From Hepsetus odoe (taxonomy: Eukaryota; Chordata; Actinopteri; Characiformes; Hepsetidae), in NCBI GenBank assembly GCA_017165825.1, contig CM029385.1, positions 3,658,398 through 3,722,397 on the forward strand: 64,000 bases of DNA, written 5' to 3'. Within the stretch, counting starts at the first letter, position 1. Every line of letters begins with the position of its first letter. The position numbers were made by a program, and so were the translations under genes. Positions 34,646 to 45,892 of the stretch are shown here, piece by piece. Below the pieces are notes generated by a model. That model ran no database searches. It saw nothing but the letters and a program-made list of their open reading frames with translations, and was not told the origin of the DNA.

Positions 34646-37600
34646 GTAAAGTGTGTGTCTGTGGTGTGTAGTCCTTACAGACAGCATCCCAGCTCTGTAG
34701 GAGGTAGACGTATATTTTCTGGGCAAAAAGAGCCACTTAATACTGACTATTTGCTCTTTTAACCCCCTCTGGACGGCTGTGAACAACATTAGGTCTAAAT
34801 ACTCAATGCTCCTAGACCTGTTGCTTGTGGGATAATTCAGTGCTATAAACATTTTGGAAAGAGTAAAATGTGAGTTTTGTGATGAAAATGCTCTTTTTTC
34901 TCCCTTACTTTTTTCAAACCCCTTTATATTTCTACCTTTCGCTGGCTGGGCAGTGTTTCCTGGAGTCGGATCCCAGGAGGTAAGTGCTCGCTCATTCTCC
35001 ACCATTTATGGATTTTCTTCTGTCTCACAGACTCTTCCAGTTCTGCAGTTGAGATCATTCCGTTTGGACAAAAAGCAGGTCAACGCACGGGTTAAAGAAT
35101 CAAAATTAAACTGCATGACAGGGTTTTAGTGGCCAGTGACCCATTACTGGTAGTGTAGGAGGAGGGATTCGAACCTGCGACCTCTTGGTCTGTAGACAAG
35201 TATCCTTCCTTCATAAAGATGTAAAGTGAAACCTCACTCTAAAGCCTTGATTTTTTCTTGAATTTTCTTGATTTTCTTGAGTTTTCTTTATGGATTAGAG
35301 CTGGTCTTACGACAACATTAAAAAAATCTACGACTACACACAGAAATGACCCAAAGGAGCCCTGCTCATGTTACGGATAGCACAGCTCGTGCTGAAACCT
35401 TCAACAATAACTTGCTTGAATGAGGAACTAAACAGTTTGCTTTGAAAGAGTTTTGATGCAGTAGAACATTTTTAATGTTTTAACAGACAGGGGACAAATG
35501 AAAACACCTAATACAACCGGTGATGACGTTTAATCCTCCCAGATGGGAAAAATACACAGCAGGTCCGTTTGACCTTGTTTTTGGATCAATGTGGAAAGAG
35601 GACAAAGTGACCTTTGTGGACCTTTGTGAAATCCAGCAGTAAAGTTGCTTAACTAACTGATGTTTCAACTGGAACAGTAACAAAAGTGATCTTTGGGAAA
35701 GACCAGTAAAGAGGTTTGGAGATTTTGCCACATTCATAGCTCCTGCACTGATGTGACAGAACAGGATGTGATCAGACTGTAAGCAAGAACAGTCCACCCA
35801 CGAGTACACGGAGAGAGAAATGATAGAGAGAACGCTGAGAGGATGTTTGAGAAGGTCAGTGGTGTAAAATTCACAGGCATTGATCTACAGAGCTGTGGAA
35901 AGAAGTGATGTGATCAGATGAGTCATGCTTCACCATTTCCTCCACAAGGGGGCGAGTTCAAGGTGCTGTAAGAGAAGATCGGTCCTGCAGCGAGGGAGTC
36001 TGTTGGATCTGGGATACTCTGAGGGGCATTTGGTTTGGGTCCACTTGTCACTTAAAAGGAGGGCGTCACTCCAATTCACCTCAATCCTATGATGAAACAA
36101 TTCGTTCCTGAAAGAAGTGGGCTGTTGTTGGAGGGCTATATTTCACTCCTGGTCCAGAAGGTCTACAGAGAGGAACTACATATTTCAATCTGACCCTTGC
36201 TTCACTCATTTCCATTGACAAATTAGGCAATGCACCTGCTACCACTGTTTGAGCAAGGCACAGTACCAGGAAGCCAATCAGAACAGAGGTCATTTACATA
36301 TCCTCTAGCTTCTTCGGCTGCTTCTGTTAGGGGTCGCCACAGGGGATCAATTCTCCATTTCTTCCTGTTCTCTGCATCTTCCCCTTTCACTTTGGCTGCC
36401 TGCATGTCCTCTCGCAGCATGTCCATAATCCTCCTCTTTGTCCATCCTCTTTTCCTCAGTTCTGGCAGCTCTGTCATCATGCTCCTCCCAATATACTCCT
36501 CGTCTCTCCTCTATACATGTCCAGCCCAATGCAAACTCTCTTTTCTGACTTTGTCTCCAAAATGTCCAACCTGATCCGTCCCTCTAATATACTAATTTCT
36601 AATCCTGTCCATCCTCATCACACCAAATGAAAATCTCAGCATCAGCTCTGCTGCCTGTCTTTTCATGAACACTGCTGTCTCCAAACCGTATAACATTGCT
36701 GGGCTAACTACCATCCTGTAAACCTTCCCCTTCACTCTTGCACAGATCACAGATCATTCCTGTCACTCTTTTCCACCCATCCTGCCTGCACTCTCTTCTT
36801 CACCTCTCTTTCGCATTCCCCATCTTCACCTTCCCAAGTTCTCCTCAAGCTGATTCCTACTCTCAGTACAGATCACAATGTCATCTGCAAACATCATCGT
36901 CCACAGGAACTCCTGACTAACCTGTGTAAATTGATTTATGTATATCTATCTTAAAACTGACCATTGCATATGTGTGTGTCTGAGGCAGGAGGAGAACGAA
37001 GGGAATGAAACTGAGGAGCAGGAAGATGAGCAGCAGATGCCATGGACGGGTTCAGCTAATGGGAGAGCCTGCACATGTGACTGTGAGGCACTATCTGTGT
37101 CGGGAAAGCCAACAACAACCACACCGGCCTACACCACCACCGTATCCCCAACACCCTCCTACAGCATGGACTGCATGCCAGGTGATGCTGCTCATCTGAA
37201 GGGTTTGTTGGTGGAACAATGATTTAGTAGAGGGTGGAAGGGGGTTCATTAGTAGAAACCATACCACATGAATGCAAGGCATGGTCCTAAGGATCACCAG
37301 TCAAGGCCTAGCTTTTGTGGTAACACATAATCTGATTAACGTCTTTGGATTTGGAAAAGACTGAGTTAAAGATCACCATGCAGATACCTTTTTTGGGCCT
37401 ATTTCCATGCACTTCATGTTTCAAACTTTTAAATTGCTCTCTGGGTGTAAAAACCTGACATTGCAGGACCCCTGGTTCTTATTTCATCCATTACGCTGCC
37501 AGAGCCGGTATGATTGCAGGCCTAGTTCAGTCCCTCTGATCAGATGGCAGTAGTTGATCCAAATGGATCCAAACCTTGGCCAGCCAATGGCAACAATACA

Positions 37601-40600
37601 GGGTGTGAGTGCTGGATCAACTGAAGGACAGGTACACAATCAGCCAGTGATGTAACTGAGATTAGAGCAGCACTAGTCCTTTCTTTGGCATGTGGTCAAA
37701 GGCAGACAGCAAAGGATAAAGCCTCGGACACTGTGTCAGGTAGCTACACTATTCACACTACACAATCCAAATGTCAAAAAAAGGTTTTCGCCCCAAATCG
37801 AGCCTTAAGATCAACAAAAGTAGCTTTAAAGGTTCCCAAAATGAGTCAGGCTTTTCACACAGCAGGATTTGCTGTTTCACTGACCGGTCCAAATATAAAA
37901 CTTTCTTGATTTCCGCTGAGCCTCTAAAAAAGACATTGGTGGGTCTTCTGGATAGCATCTTTAAACCCATCACACAACGTTCAAGAGAGGAGTTTGCAAG
38001 CCCAGAGCTGATGCCAAGTTACATTTGATCCCGGGGCTCTGTCGTCTGAAGTTTCAAAAATTGAAAATTGAAAACTCATTGAATGGCAAAAAATCAGGTG
38101 TTGTTAACTTAGCAAAAAGTCTTACTGAATTCCTCGTAGATAAATGCAACATTTATAGAACACTATATATTTTGGCACAAAAGGTGCAGGGTGATTGGTT
38201 TTGAGGTTGATTTGTGATGAACTGATTTCAGGGCAAATGTAGCCATTTACTATTCCGCTTCTTTAGAAAGCTGAAGCTCTTTACCCAACATTTATTTGCT
38301 ATTGTTATAAACTTATGTCAAACCCCTTATTTATAATGATCATTGGTAAACTGACCTCTAGTTTGGGTCAATCTCTCAGACTTTTTTTTAACTCTAAGCC
38401 TAAAATAAAGAGCATTTTTGAGAAAGCACCGCTTGAGGTACGTTAATAACAACATCTTACTCAGGTCTTAAGCTTCATACGCCACATGGTAAAGACAAGG
38501 TAAAGCCATGGCATACTGTTGCATGGGGATATGATAAGTTGTGGCCACATGTAACTCAGTTGTAAGAACACGATTATTAAGTTGCCTTAAGATCCCAACA
38601 GCTAATAAGGCATTTTTTCATTTTATTGTGGTCATAAATGAGTTTATAGAAAGAGATGTTCCTCTGAGGTCCAGCGGAGCTTTGTATACTTTGTATACTT
38701 TAATACAGCAGCATTAAGGTCTAATGTCTTCATCATCACATCTACTATTTGAAATATAACAGTCTACTGCAAGGGAATGCAAGGGAGAAAGAGAGATAGA
38801 GTGAGCGAGAGAGTGTGTGTGTGTGTGTTTGAATAGTAAAAGGTTAATGTTCCAGAAAAGGCATCTTGCCAGTGTGTAATCTCATTACTAAAGCGGTGAT
38901 GTGATAGTCAGATTACAGGGCTGAGAATAGGCCTGTATCTCCCTCTGTGCTAAAATCTGCACCACAGAGGCAGCATGAGAGCACACCTGAGGGATTATGG
39001 GTAGCTCCACTGTTCACACTACACAATTTATTGTCCAGATGTTAAGTCTCTCTGTCTAGCTTATCTCACACATAAGCATCTCAACCACAGAATGACCAAT
39101 ATTTACCTGCCTTATGTCTAATAATAGGGTATTGGTTGACAGTCACAGGGGCATCGTTGTCAGGTTAACGGCTCCACACCACAAAAAGGGATCTGGGTTC
39201 TATTCCCAGCTGGGACGGCCTGGGTCTTTGCGGTGCAGTTCTCCTGGGTTAAGTAAAGAACGGATGTGTCCTTATTGGAGAGGCTTACCTGTGTGTCCAG
39301 AGATTCTCACTCTGTCTCTCTCTGTATGTCCTCAGAGTGCCCTTACCATAAGCCTTTGGGTTTTGAATCCGGCTTGGTGTCTTTGGGACAGATCACTTGC
39401 ACTAACCAGGAGCAGTATGTGGGCTGGTTCTCCGCCTGGACCCCTGGCAAGGCACGTCTGAACAGCCAGGGTTACGGGTAAGTGCTTAGTGCTTAGCCAG
39501 AGCATTCGCCCAGGTTTTATCAATGTTCCACTTCAAATAACCACTCAGTTTAGTGAGGCAGAGAAAGGCTGAGTGACTGAACTGAATGAGTAGAAGAAAG
39601 TAGTCTTTTACTTATTGGTTAAGAAAAAAACCCTTTGTATGACACTCGGTAACACTGACCATACAGGGGCAGCGGTGGCCTAGTGTTTAGGGACTAGGCC
39701 CAGGATCAGGAGGTCGTGGGATTGAATCCCAGACCAGTAGGTTGCGTGGGTTAATCGTTGTGGTTCACTATGTCCTGGGCTGTGTTCACAATGACAAATG
39801 GTCACTTTCACTTTACAGTTGACAATTCTGGACTGTGGTCTTACTTTTTCTCTTCATTATTTATTAGCCATGTAACATTACCTCGTTCATCAAAGTTCAG
39901 GACCCCACAGGATCATCGGTGAACAGGTTTTAGTGCTGCAGTAATAACAGTTACTGTTGGACTGAGACCATCAATCAAAAAATATCCTTTGCTGTAAAAG
40001 TGACAGAAAGAACCCTTCTCTTCTCTCCACACCTTCTGGCTAGCTGTGCCTGGCTGTCTAAGTTCCAGGACACCAGCCAGTGGCTGCAGATTGACCTGCT
40101 GGAGGTGCGAGTGGTCTCAGGGATTCTCACGCAGGGTCGCTGTGATGCGGACGAGTGGATGACCAAGTATAGCCTGCAGTACCGCACCTACGAACACCTC
40201 AACTGGATCTACTACAAAGACCAGACAGGAAATAACCGGGTGAGACACAAAGTCCAATTCTGAAGGTCCAAGCTTACTGCACAAGGGCTCTCGGATTAAT
40301 GAGCTACATGATCACTGAAAATGACAACTTTAGAACATAAAATTATAACATCTACAGTGACAATCAGACATTTTAACTCGCAGAGGTTACGTTAGCAAGT
40401 AGTTAAACCCTTCATGAGCATTCAGAGCAAAATGAACAAACACTTAACAGTTCAGTTTAAACAACTAAACCAACACACTGAATATGAACACACTGATCTC
40501 ACAAATGGGCATTTTTGTCTGTTTGTCCCGCTTCAAATCATTTATCCCAAATGGCCACCATCTAGCTCGCAGAGTGGCCATGCCTGCAAAGGCTGCCACC

Positions 40601-41192
40601 AGACACTAGATGGAAGGCATGTGGAAGAGTAAAATAAAATAAGGACTTACGATATTTTAATAATGCCGCATTGAATATTTTCCCAAAATGCAAGTGCACT
40701 GAAAAGCGTGATAATGAACTTGTGTGAGTAGGAACAGTGTCAGTAACTCAGTGACTGTGGGTGGAGAAGTGAAGAAAAATCAGGCCAAAAAAGAGTTCCG
40801 AAGAACAGCCGTCCCACATAATATTTCAATTTCAAGAAATAATATATTGATTTCTGAGTCTGAGCTCAGGCAAGCAGCCCAAGAAATAGCAGGGCCCAAA
40901 AATCAACCAGAAAAATCCAAATTCAGCCGGACACGACTGCAACCGCTGCAGGCTGTGCTGAGTATTCCTTTAGTCGAGGCCTGAGTGTGAGGCTTGAAGG
41001 GTAAGAATGTATCTGATTGGTTCATTTCTCCTCTCTCAGGTGTTCTACGGGAACTCAGACCGATCCTCCACCGTGCAGAACCTGCTGCGGCCACCCATCG
41101 TTGCGCGCTACATCCGCCTGCTGCCTCTGGGGTGGCACACCCGCATCGCCATCCGCATGGAGGTGCTCACATGCATGAGCAAATGCACCTGA
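34591..41192 (+). CDS. rs1: retinoschisin, complete spliced gene
   Basis: Secreted, disulfide-linked octameric adhesion protein of photoreceptors and bipolar cells. Exons are 34591-34645, 34954-34979, 36989-37181, 39336-39477, 40044-40239 and 41040-41192, all with GT/AG borders and compatible phases, giving 254 residues against 224 in human. Order: signal peptide (about 1-23, LSVFLLTTLLLTQG core); Rs1 region with acidic stretch (28-42) and CTCDC at 55-59; discoidin (F5/8C) domain about 93-249. Conserved cysteines equivalent to human C59, C63, C110, C142, C219 and C223 are C89, C93, C140, C172, C249 and C253. Exon lengths 26, 142, 196 and 153 bp equal the human ones. Exon 3 is 87 bp longer. 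Tail-to-tail with cdkl5. Confidence 0.96.
34954..34979 (+). CDS. rs1: rs1 exon 2 (26-bp micro-exon)
   Basis: Acceptor GGCTGGGCAG, donor GTAAGT. It encodes (V)FPGVGSQE after completing the split codon. The 26-bp length equals human RS1 exon 2. Confidence 0.9.
35140..35211 (-). mobile_element. V-SINE-type head fragment in rs1 intron 2
   Basis: GGGATTCGAACCTGCGACCT and CTGTAGACAAGTATCCTTCC correspond to the tRNA-like head of the V-SINE copies at 15915 and 28602, in minus orientation. The tail is missing. Confidence 0.65.
35815..36125 (+). mobile_element. Tc1-like transposon fragment in rs1 intron 2
   Basis: AGCTGTGGAAAGAAGTGATG followed by TGATCAGATGAGTCATGCTT is the DNA form of the Tc1 transposase W-S-D-E-S motif region. 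Further matches continue to CAATTCGTTCCTGAAAGAAG. Frames are broken. Confidence 0.65.
36305..36925 (-). mobile_element. RTE-type LINE 3' fragment in rs1 intron 2
   Basis: On the minus strand the sequence reads through the C-terminal part of an RTE reverse transcriptase. The recognisable end is RKRGWTKRRIMDMLREDMQA with EDAENRKKWR, followed by the 3' motif (plus-strand form GTTAGGGGTCGCCACAGGGG and GGCTGCTTC). Plus-strand CATCTGCAAACATCATCGTCC near 36890 corresponds to an RT-core segment reversed. Several frameshifts. It ends 64 bp before rs1 exon 3. Confidence 0.85.
36989..37181 (+). CDS. rs1: rs1 exon 3 (expanded Rs1 domain)
   Basis: Acceptor TCTGAGGCAG, donor GTGATG, 193 bp against 106 bp in human. 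Residues 28-43 are Glu/Gln/Asp-rich, then a W46 region, ACTCDC (54-59), then a Thr/Pro-rich linker (68-83, PTTTTPAYTTTVSPTP) and SMDCMP carrying C89. The phase is unchanged (1). Confidence 0.93.
39168..39245 (+). mobile_element. SINE fragment (GGCGGCACGGTGG family)
   Basis: GGTTAACGGCTCCACACCAC followed by GGGATCTGGGTTCTATTCCC and GCTGGGACGGCCTGGGTCTT corresponds to the head of the full-length element at 57157-57483, in plus orientation. Confidence 0.6.
39336..39477 (+). CDS. rs1: rs1 exon 4 (discoidin domain start)
   Basis: 142 bp as in human. Acceptor TATGTCCTCAG, donor GTAAGT. It encodes ECPYHKPLGFESG, then QITCTNQEQYVGW and NKA-equivalent GKARLNSQGYG, the N-terminal strands of the discoidin domain. 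Confidence 0.97.
39666..39814 (+). mobile_element. tRNA-SINE (GTGAAAGTGA-tail family), internally shortened
   Basis: Head GGGCAGCGGTGGCCTAGTG with B-box-like GGGATTGAATCCC, and end GGTCACTTTCACTTTA. The central block around the GGTACCGTCCCC motif is missing compared with the copy at 46251. Confidence 0.8.
40044..40239 (+). CDS. rs1: rs1 exon 5 (discoidin core)
   Basis: 196 bp as in human. Acceptor CTGGCTAG, donor GTGAGA. It encodes CAWLSKFQDTSQWLQIDL, GILTQGRCDADEWMTKYS and LNWIYYKDQTGNNR. C140 and C172 would form the domain disulfide equivalent to human C110-C142. Confidence 0.97.
41040..41192 (+). CDS. rs1: rs1 exon 6 (terminal exon)
   Basis: 153 bp including TGA, equal to human coding length. 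Acceptor CTCTCTCAG. It encodes VFYGNSDRSSTVQNLLRPPI, IRLLPLGWHTRIAIRMEV and LTCMSKCT. C249 closes the domain disulfide. C253 is the equivalent of human C223, used for octamer assembly. Confidence 0.97.
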   Translation: MFYGNSDRSSTVQNLLRPPIVARYIRLLPLGWHTRIAIRMEVLTCMSKCT

Positions 41193-41671
41193 AGGAGGCT
41201 GCCAAAGCCAATCCTAGAGATTTAGCATCGAATTACCTTGTGCAGGACTTTAGCGTGAACAGACCCAGTATTATCCTTTAACTCCCCGAGAGGGCTGACG
41301 TTTCATTTCAGTGTAAATGTAAATCAGATGAATCACTGTTGATTTGATGAGTCTAACACAGGCTGATATGAGGCGGATGAAGAGTGTGTCGCTGAGTGTA
41401 TGTAAATGTAAGTGTTCACTGCAGTAAAGGAATACACCGTATTTACTCCATTCAATCGTGTGTATGTTTTAAACTGAAAGATAAATTACTATTCTTATCA
41501 AAAGTAAGTGAAGTGAAATCCTGTCTGTTGGAACAAACCCTCATATCTACCCTCATAGTGGATTTTATGTCATTTAATTTGTGTTTCTAGCGGTCTGTTC
41601 ATCAAGAATCACAAATTCTGGAATTTGGTGGTTTAAGGAAATGAAGACTGTGTGTGAATGTATATATATTT

Positions 41672-41899
41672 AAAGTGAAAGTGACAACCCTTGTCATTGC
41701 GAGGTCACAGCACAGCAAGCGTGAACCACAATGAAATTGGACCTCTGCTTTTAACCCATGCACACAAACACCGTGCAGCAGTGGGCAGCTATTGAAAGCG
41801 CCCGGGGAGCAGTGACGGGGACGGTACCTTGCTCAGGGGTACCTCAGGGCAACCTACTTGTGAGGGAATTGAACCTAACCACTAGGCCACCGCTGCCCC
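41672..41899 (-). mobile_element. tRNA-SINE (GTGAAAGTGA-tail family)
   Basis: Starts AAAGTGAAAGTGACAACCCT, contains CGCCCGGGGAGCAGTGACGG and GGTACCTTGCTCAGG, and ends TAACCACTAGGCCACCGCTG plus CCCC. Near-complete minus-strand copy in the rs1/cdkl5 3' region. Confidence 0.85.
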
Positions 41900-44800
41900 A
41901 ATCATTATGGTTGTTTCTCCACCTTTCACCCTATCAGCGCTGACAATGGTTTCAGCATCCCAAGAACCCTGGTTAGGATGAGCAGTCAGATAATGGAGGG
42001 ATATACGGTTCTGTGCAAAGGTCTTGAGCCACCCTGCATTTCTTTATATTCACTCTGTAGGTGCAAAAACACTTTTTTATGTTGGTCAGACTCTCTTATC
42101 TTTGGAATATTGAGTAAAATGAAAGAAATGGCAACAAATATTTTAATGCTCCAGGCTGCAAAGAGTCTAAAGATACAAGGTTCTAGATAATGGAGTTTCA
42201 AACACTAAGCGTTCAGCAGCAAACTAATCACCTGATCATCTGGAATCATCTGCACCTGTTTCTTCACTGCTTCACGTCTTAAGATTTGTTTTGCTTAAAG
42301 GTTCACATGTAGATCCACATGTGTGGATTAACCGAAAAAGCAACCCTCTGAATGGCTTGACTGGTGAACCTAACTTCATGGTAGACACAAAGTCAGCAAT
42401 GCACTTTTTCAATGTTTTATTTTCGAATAGCATTTACTGCCTCTTTTCAGATCTAGAGCTACAGGCTGGTATATTTACACCAATGATTTTAAAGCATTTC
42501 ATTTACACTTGAGATGCTACAACCCTATTGCGAAGACCGCTTGGCTCAGAGGTTCAAACGCATGTCCTAAAATCGAATGGCTGTTCCTTTAAATCGGAGT
42601 GTCTGTCTTTAGATGTTGCATATGGATGAGTGTCACAGGGCAGATGCACCTGAATATTCATTATTTACAGTGACAATGCAAATGATGGAGTGACAGAGAA
42701 AGAGGTGCGGCAGGAAGGCTGAAGAATGACCCTGATTCCCTCTTTTGGAAATGGAAATAGAGTCCACAAAGTTTATTGAGAGTTTACTGTCCATAACAGG
42801 TGTAAACAAAAAACAGATTGAGAACCCAATGTCTCCCTAGTAACGGCAATTACCCGTGAAAAACAACCAAAAAATAAGTCGCTGCAAATAAAACATTGAT
42901 AATCTATGCTACCATGTCATGTCTCTATTAAGTCATAAAGTGTCCATTTTTATTAGCTGACAAGCTGCTATAAATATAACCAAATGAAGAGTCACACATT
43001 GGTATTAGTGTAGTACAGCCAGTGTTAAAACCCTTATCCCATTTACAGTTCCTTTACAACAGACTTCCACTGGCACGCCTTAAATGGCTGGAATAGATAG
43101 AGCGCATATCACAAGTATTATGCAAAAGACTCCAGGAGAGGTTGTGATACCTTAGTGACACTCACGGAGACTGTATTGTACACTGTGTGCGAGAAAACTC
43201 ACCACATCGTGGGAGAGAGACAAGCTTTCTTCATCCTAATCTCTGTCCCGTCTAGACCGTGATCTCGATTACCACACGCATTTCCAGATCTTGCAATGAC
43301 AGCTGAAGTCATTTCTATTTCAGCTGCGTTTTTATTCGAGAGGTTTACTTCTACTCTACTTTTCTGAATTGTCAAGAATTTCTGAAATTTCTGAATCGAA
43401 AACTGGAGACATTTCGCATTTGGTGATTAAGTAAGTCAATCTAACATCACGTTTTTCTTAAACGTGACTCCTACATAGTCAGCATGTTAAAAAGGATGCG
43501 CTGTGTAGACTGCATGATAATCACCTCCACATATACTGTACCCTACAAATCAACTAACCTCTCTAACACTGATCCCGGGTTCCCTCCTGTCCTGAAAAGA
43601 TTGGGTTTGGGTTTGACGTTGTGGATTCCTTTGAAACTTGCTCGTTTCTGCTTGAGTTTTTCTCTAAAAGTAGGAAAGCGAAGGGATATTATAGAAGAAG
43701 AGCGTGTAAGGCATGATGCAAGATGACTGATGTCTGCTGCCCAGTCTTTCTTTCCACTGTTTTTAATCACTGTTAAAAGCGCGGACCTCTCTGGGGACAG
43801 AAGAAACAGCAGAAACAATCAAAAGCATTTACTGCAGTTTTAAAGGAAATCAATTTTGTGTCAATCTGTGATCATCTGTAGCGCACAGATCATAAATACA
43901 CACAATAATGGGGTTAAAAAGGAGGTAAGGAGGTCATCTGAAAACTTTGCTTTCGTTTTTCACTAAGAATCATAGGAGTTAAGGCTCTGGATTCAGGACG
44001 GTGTGCCACAAACAGGCCGTGAAGTTCTGGGTCTGAGGAGCTCCTGATGTCTGTAGTGGGATGCTGGTGTTAATGTTATAGAAGAAGCCTAACACATTCT
44101 CAATAGTGAAGCGATTTTTCCCAAACCCCCTGTTCAGCTGGCTAATTCAAATGTAAAAGCACTAGGCCTGAACCACATCAACAGCTCCACCTTAATAAAG
44201 AGCTGGATGTGGTTTGCACAGGCGAATCTTTAATGGAATTGACCGACTGTTGACTTCCAGTGTTTGTTAGCAGCGTTTGCCTCGAAGGTCCAAACTAAAA
44301 TTTAGATTCGTAACATTTGACGGCATCTGGAGCGAGTGGAAAATGATGTAAATCTGCTCTTTCGCCAAACCGTCCCTTTATCTGTTGTTTTTTTCTCTTT
44401 TTCTGGATGCATATTTAACAGTTTCTAGGCTAAGGTATTTACAGATCTTCTTGGCTTTTGACATCTCATGTAACTACTCGCTACCACTCAAGTCAACGTT
44501 AGTATTTGCTAAAATATTTCTGCTTTACGTTCGTGATGCGGTGATGACTGATCACTTCTTTATTGTTGTCTTTATATATTGCAGTAAGCTGATTATTAAA
44601 CCTACCCATTTCCTCACGATCATATATTAAGACGATACCTCTAAACAGAAAGGAGTTTAAAAACTAACTTTTCATTTGTTGGTCTGAAAATATTGCAGTA
44701 AAATAGTATTTACAGTGTTGGAATAACACTAAACCTGAGAATATACAAATGGATTCTGGCTTTTACACAAAGAACCAACAAGCTGCAGAAGTGCAGCGAT

Positions 44801-44986
44801 GCTGTTTGCCTTTTTTCTCCCTTTTTTTGGACAAGTGCACCCATGTACAGAACCTCAAGGTAAATGTGGATGCAGTGGAAACTGAGGCCAGCAGGTGGTG
44901 ATATGACACTGCAGAAGAATTTGGTTTTACAGCACTTTACTCTGGCTAGTCCTTTAAAAGCTTTGAGAAATGTTGCTTGTCGCTTT

Positions 44987-44992
44987 TTTATT
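44987..44992 (-). terminator. candidate cdkl5 polyadenylation signal
   Basis: Minus-strand AATAAA 490 nt after the cdkl5 stop. A second one lies at 44559-44564. Mammalian CDKL5 uses a very long 3' UTR, so neither need be the main site. Confidence 0.3.
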
Positions 44993-45481
44993 AACTAACA
45001 AATGACAAACAAGAGTCATTAGACCTGCCTCTTAGCTCCTAGGTTTAGAAACAGAAGTAACACAAGCTGCAGCTTACATCGTAATGGTACTCTCCTTATA
45101 AATGTATATATTTCATACACAAACCAATCAACATCTTTAACCAAATATAAGAATTATATGCAGAATAATATACTAATACTAGTCAATTTACATCTTAAGC
45201 TTTACTAAACATAGATGTATGTATATATATATATATATTTTTTCTTCATTAAAATGATATTTATCCAATAACAAAAAATACATAAAGTCCATAAATAATA
45301 TTACAAATTCTATTAAATATGGAAGATAAAAAAATGAAAATAAAAATGAAAGATTACAAAAAAAGATTAAGACATGTCTAGGCCTACCCTTAGCTTTTAT
45401 GAGTGGTCAATACAACAGTCACTCACTGATCCTCCAGGCCTCCAGGGGTTCAGGCACAGGAGTTCTCACTGCTGCCTTGTT

Positions 45482-45838
45482 TTAAAGAGCCGTTTCTTTC
45501 AGGTCGTTGAGGTTGGGCATCCGTGAGCGGGATGGGCGACCGAAGCCGTGTCCGTTCTGGCCGGCTTTAGAAGCCAGCTGGTCCGGATACGGGTTCCCCT
45601 CTGACCGCGCCAGGCCTGCCGAGTGCCAACTGGAATCTAGCTGACCTGGGAGAGGGTACTGGCGGGATTTGGCCTGGGATGACCCCCCTCCCACATGACC
45701 CCTAGACTCCACAAAGCTCCCCCCTTTAGAGGAGCCGGGGGTAGGGAGAGGGAATCGCATGTCCGGGGTGGATGGTTGGTTGGAGGAGGAAGAAGAGGAG
45801 AGATGAAGGAGCTTGCGAAGGGACTTGAGTGGCTGGTT
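45482..45838 (-). CDS. cdkl5: cdkl5 last coding exon
   Basis: 118 codons and TAA. It begins NQPLKSLRKLLHLSSSSSSN and ends RSRMPNLNDLKETAL. The start, the LPGQLDSSWH block and the end match human CDKL5. The acceptor CAG is preceded without a break by a (CT)n microsatellite. The open frame continues upstream through the repeat as Ser-Leu repeats, but that is intron. Confidence 0.96.
   Translation of the reverse strand, partial: NQPLKSLRKLLHLSSSSSSNQPSTPDMRFPLPTPGSSKGGSFVESRGHVGGGSSQAKSRQYPLPGQLDSSWHSAGLARSEGNPYPDQLASKAGQNGHGFGRPSRSRMPNLNDLKETAL

Positions 45839-45892
<54 letters not shown>

Larger units (their letters stand above)
41193..45481. other. convergent rs1/cdkl5 3' region
   Basis: It should contain the 3' UTRs of both genes. 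On the plus strand the first AATAAA after the rs1 stop is at 42887-42892. On the minus strand AATAAA occurs at 44992-44987 and 44564-44559 after the cdkl5 stop. One SINE lies at 41672-41899. A sequence starting ATACGGTTCTGTGCAAAGGT at 42002 resembles a Tc1/mariner-type terminus. No other gene was seen. Confidence 0.6.

Noticed and set aside
34580..35005. 141-codon minus-strand frame over rs1 exons 1-2
   Set aside because: Antisense to verified rs1 exons, with no homology recognised.
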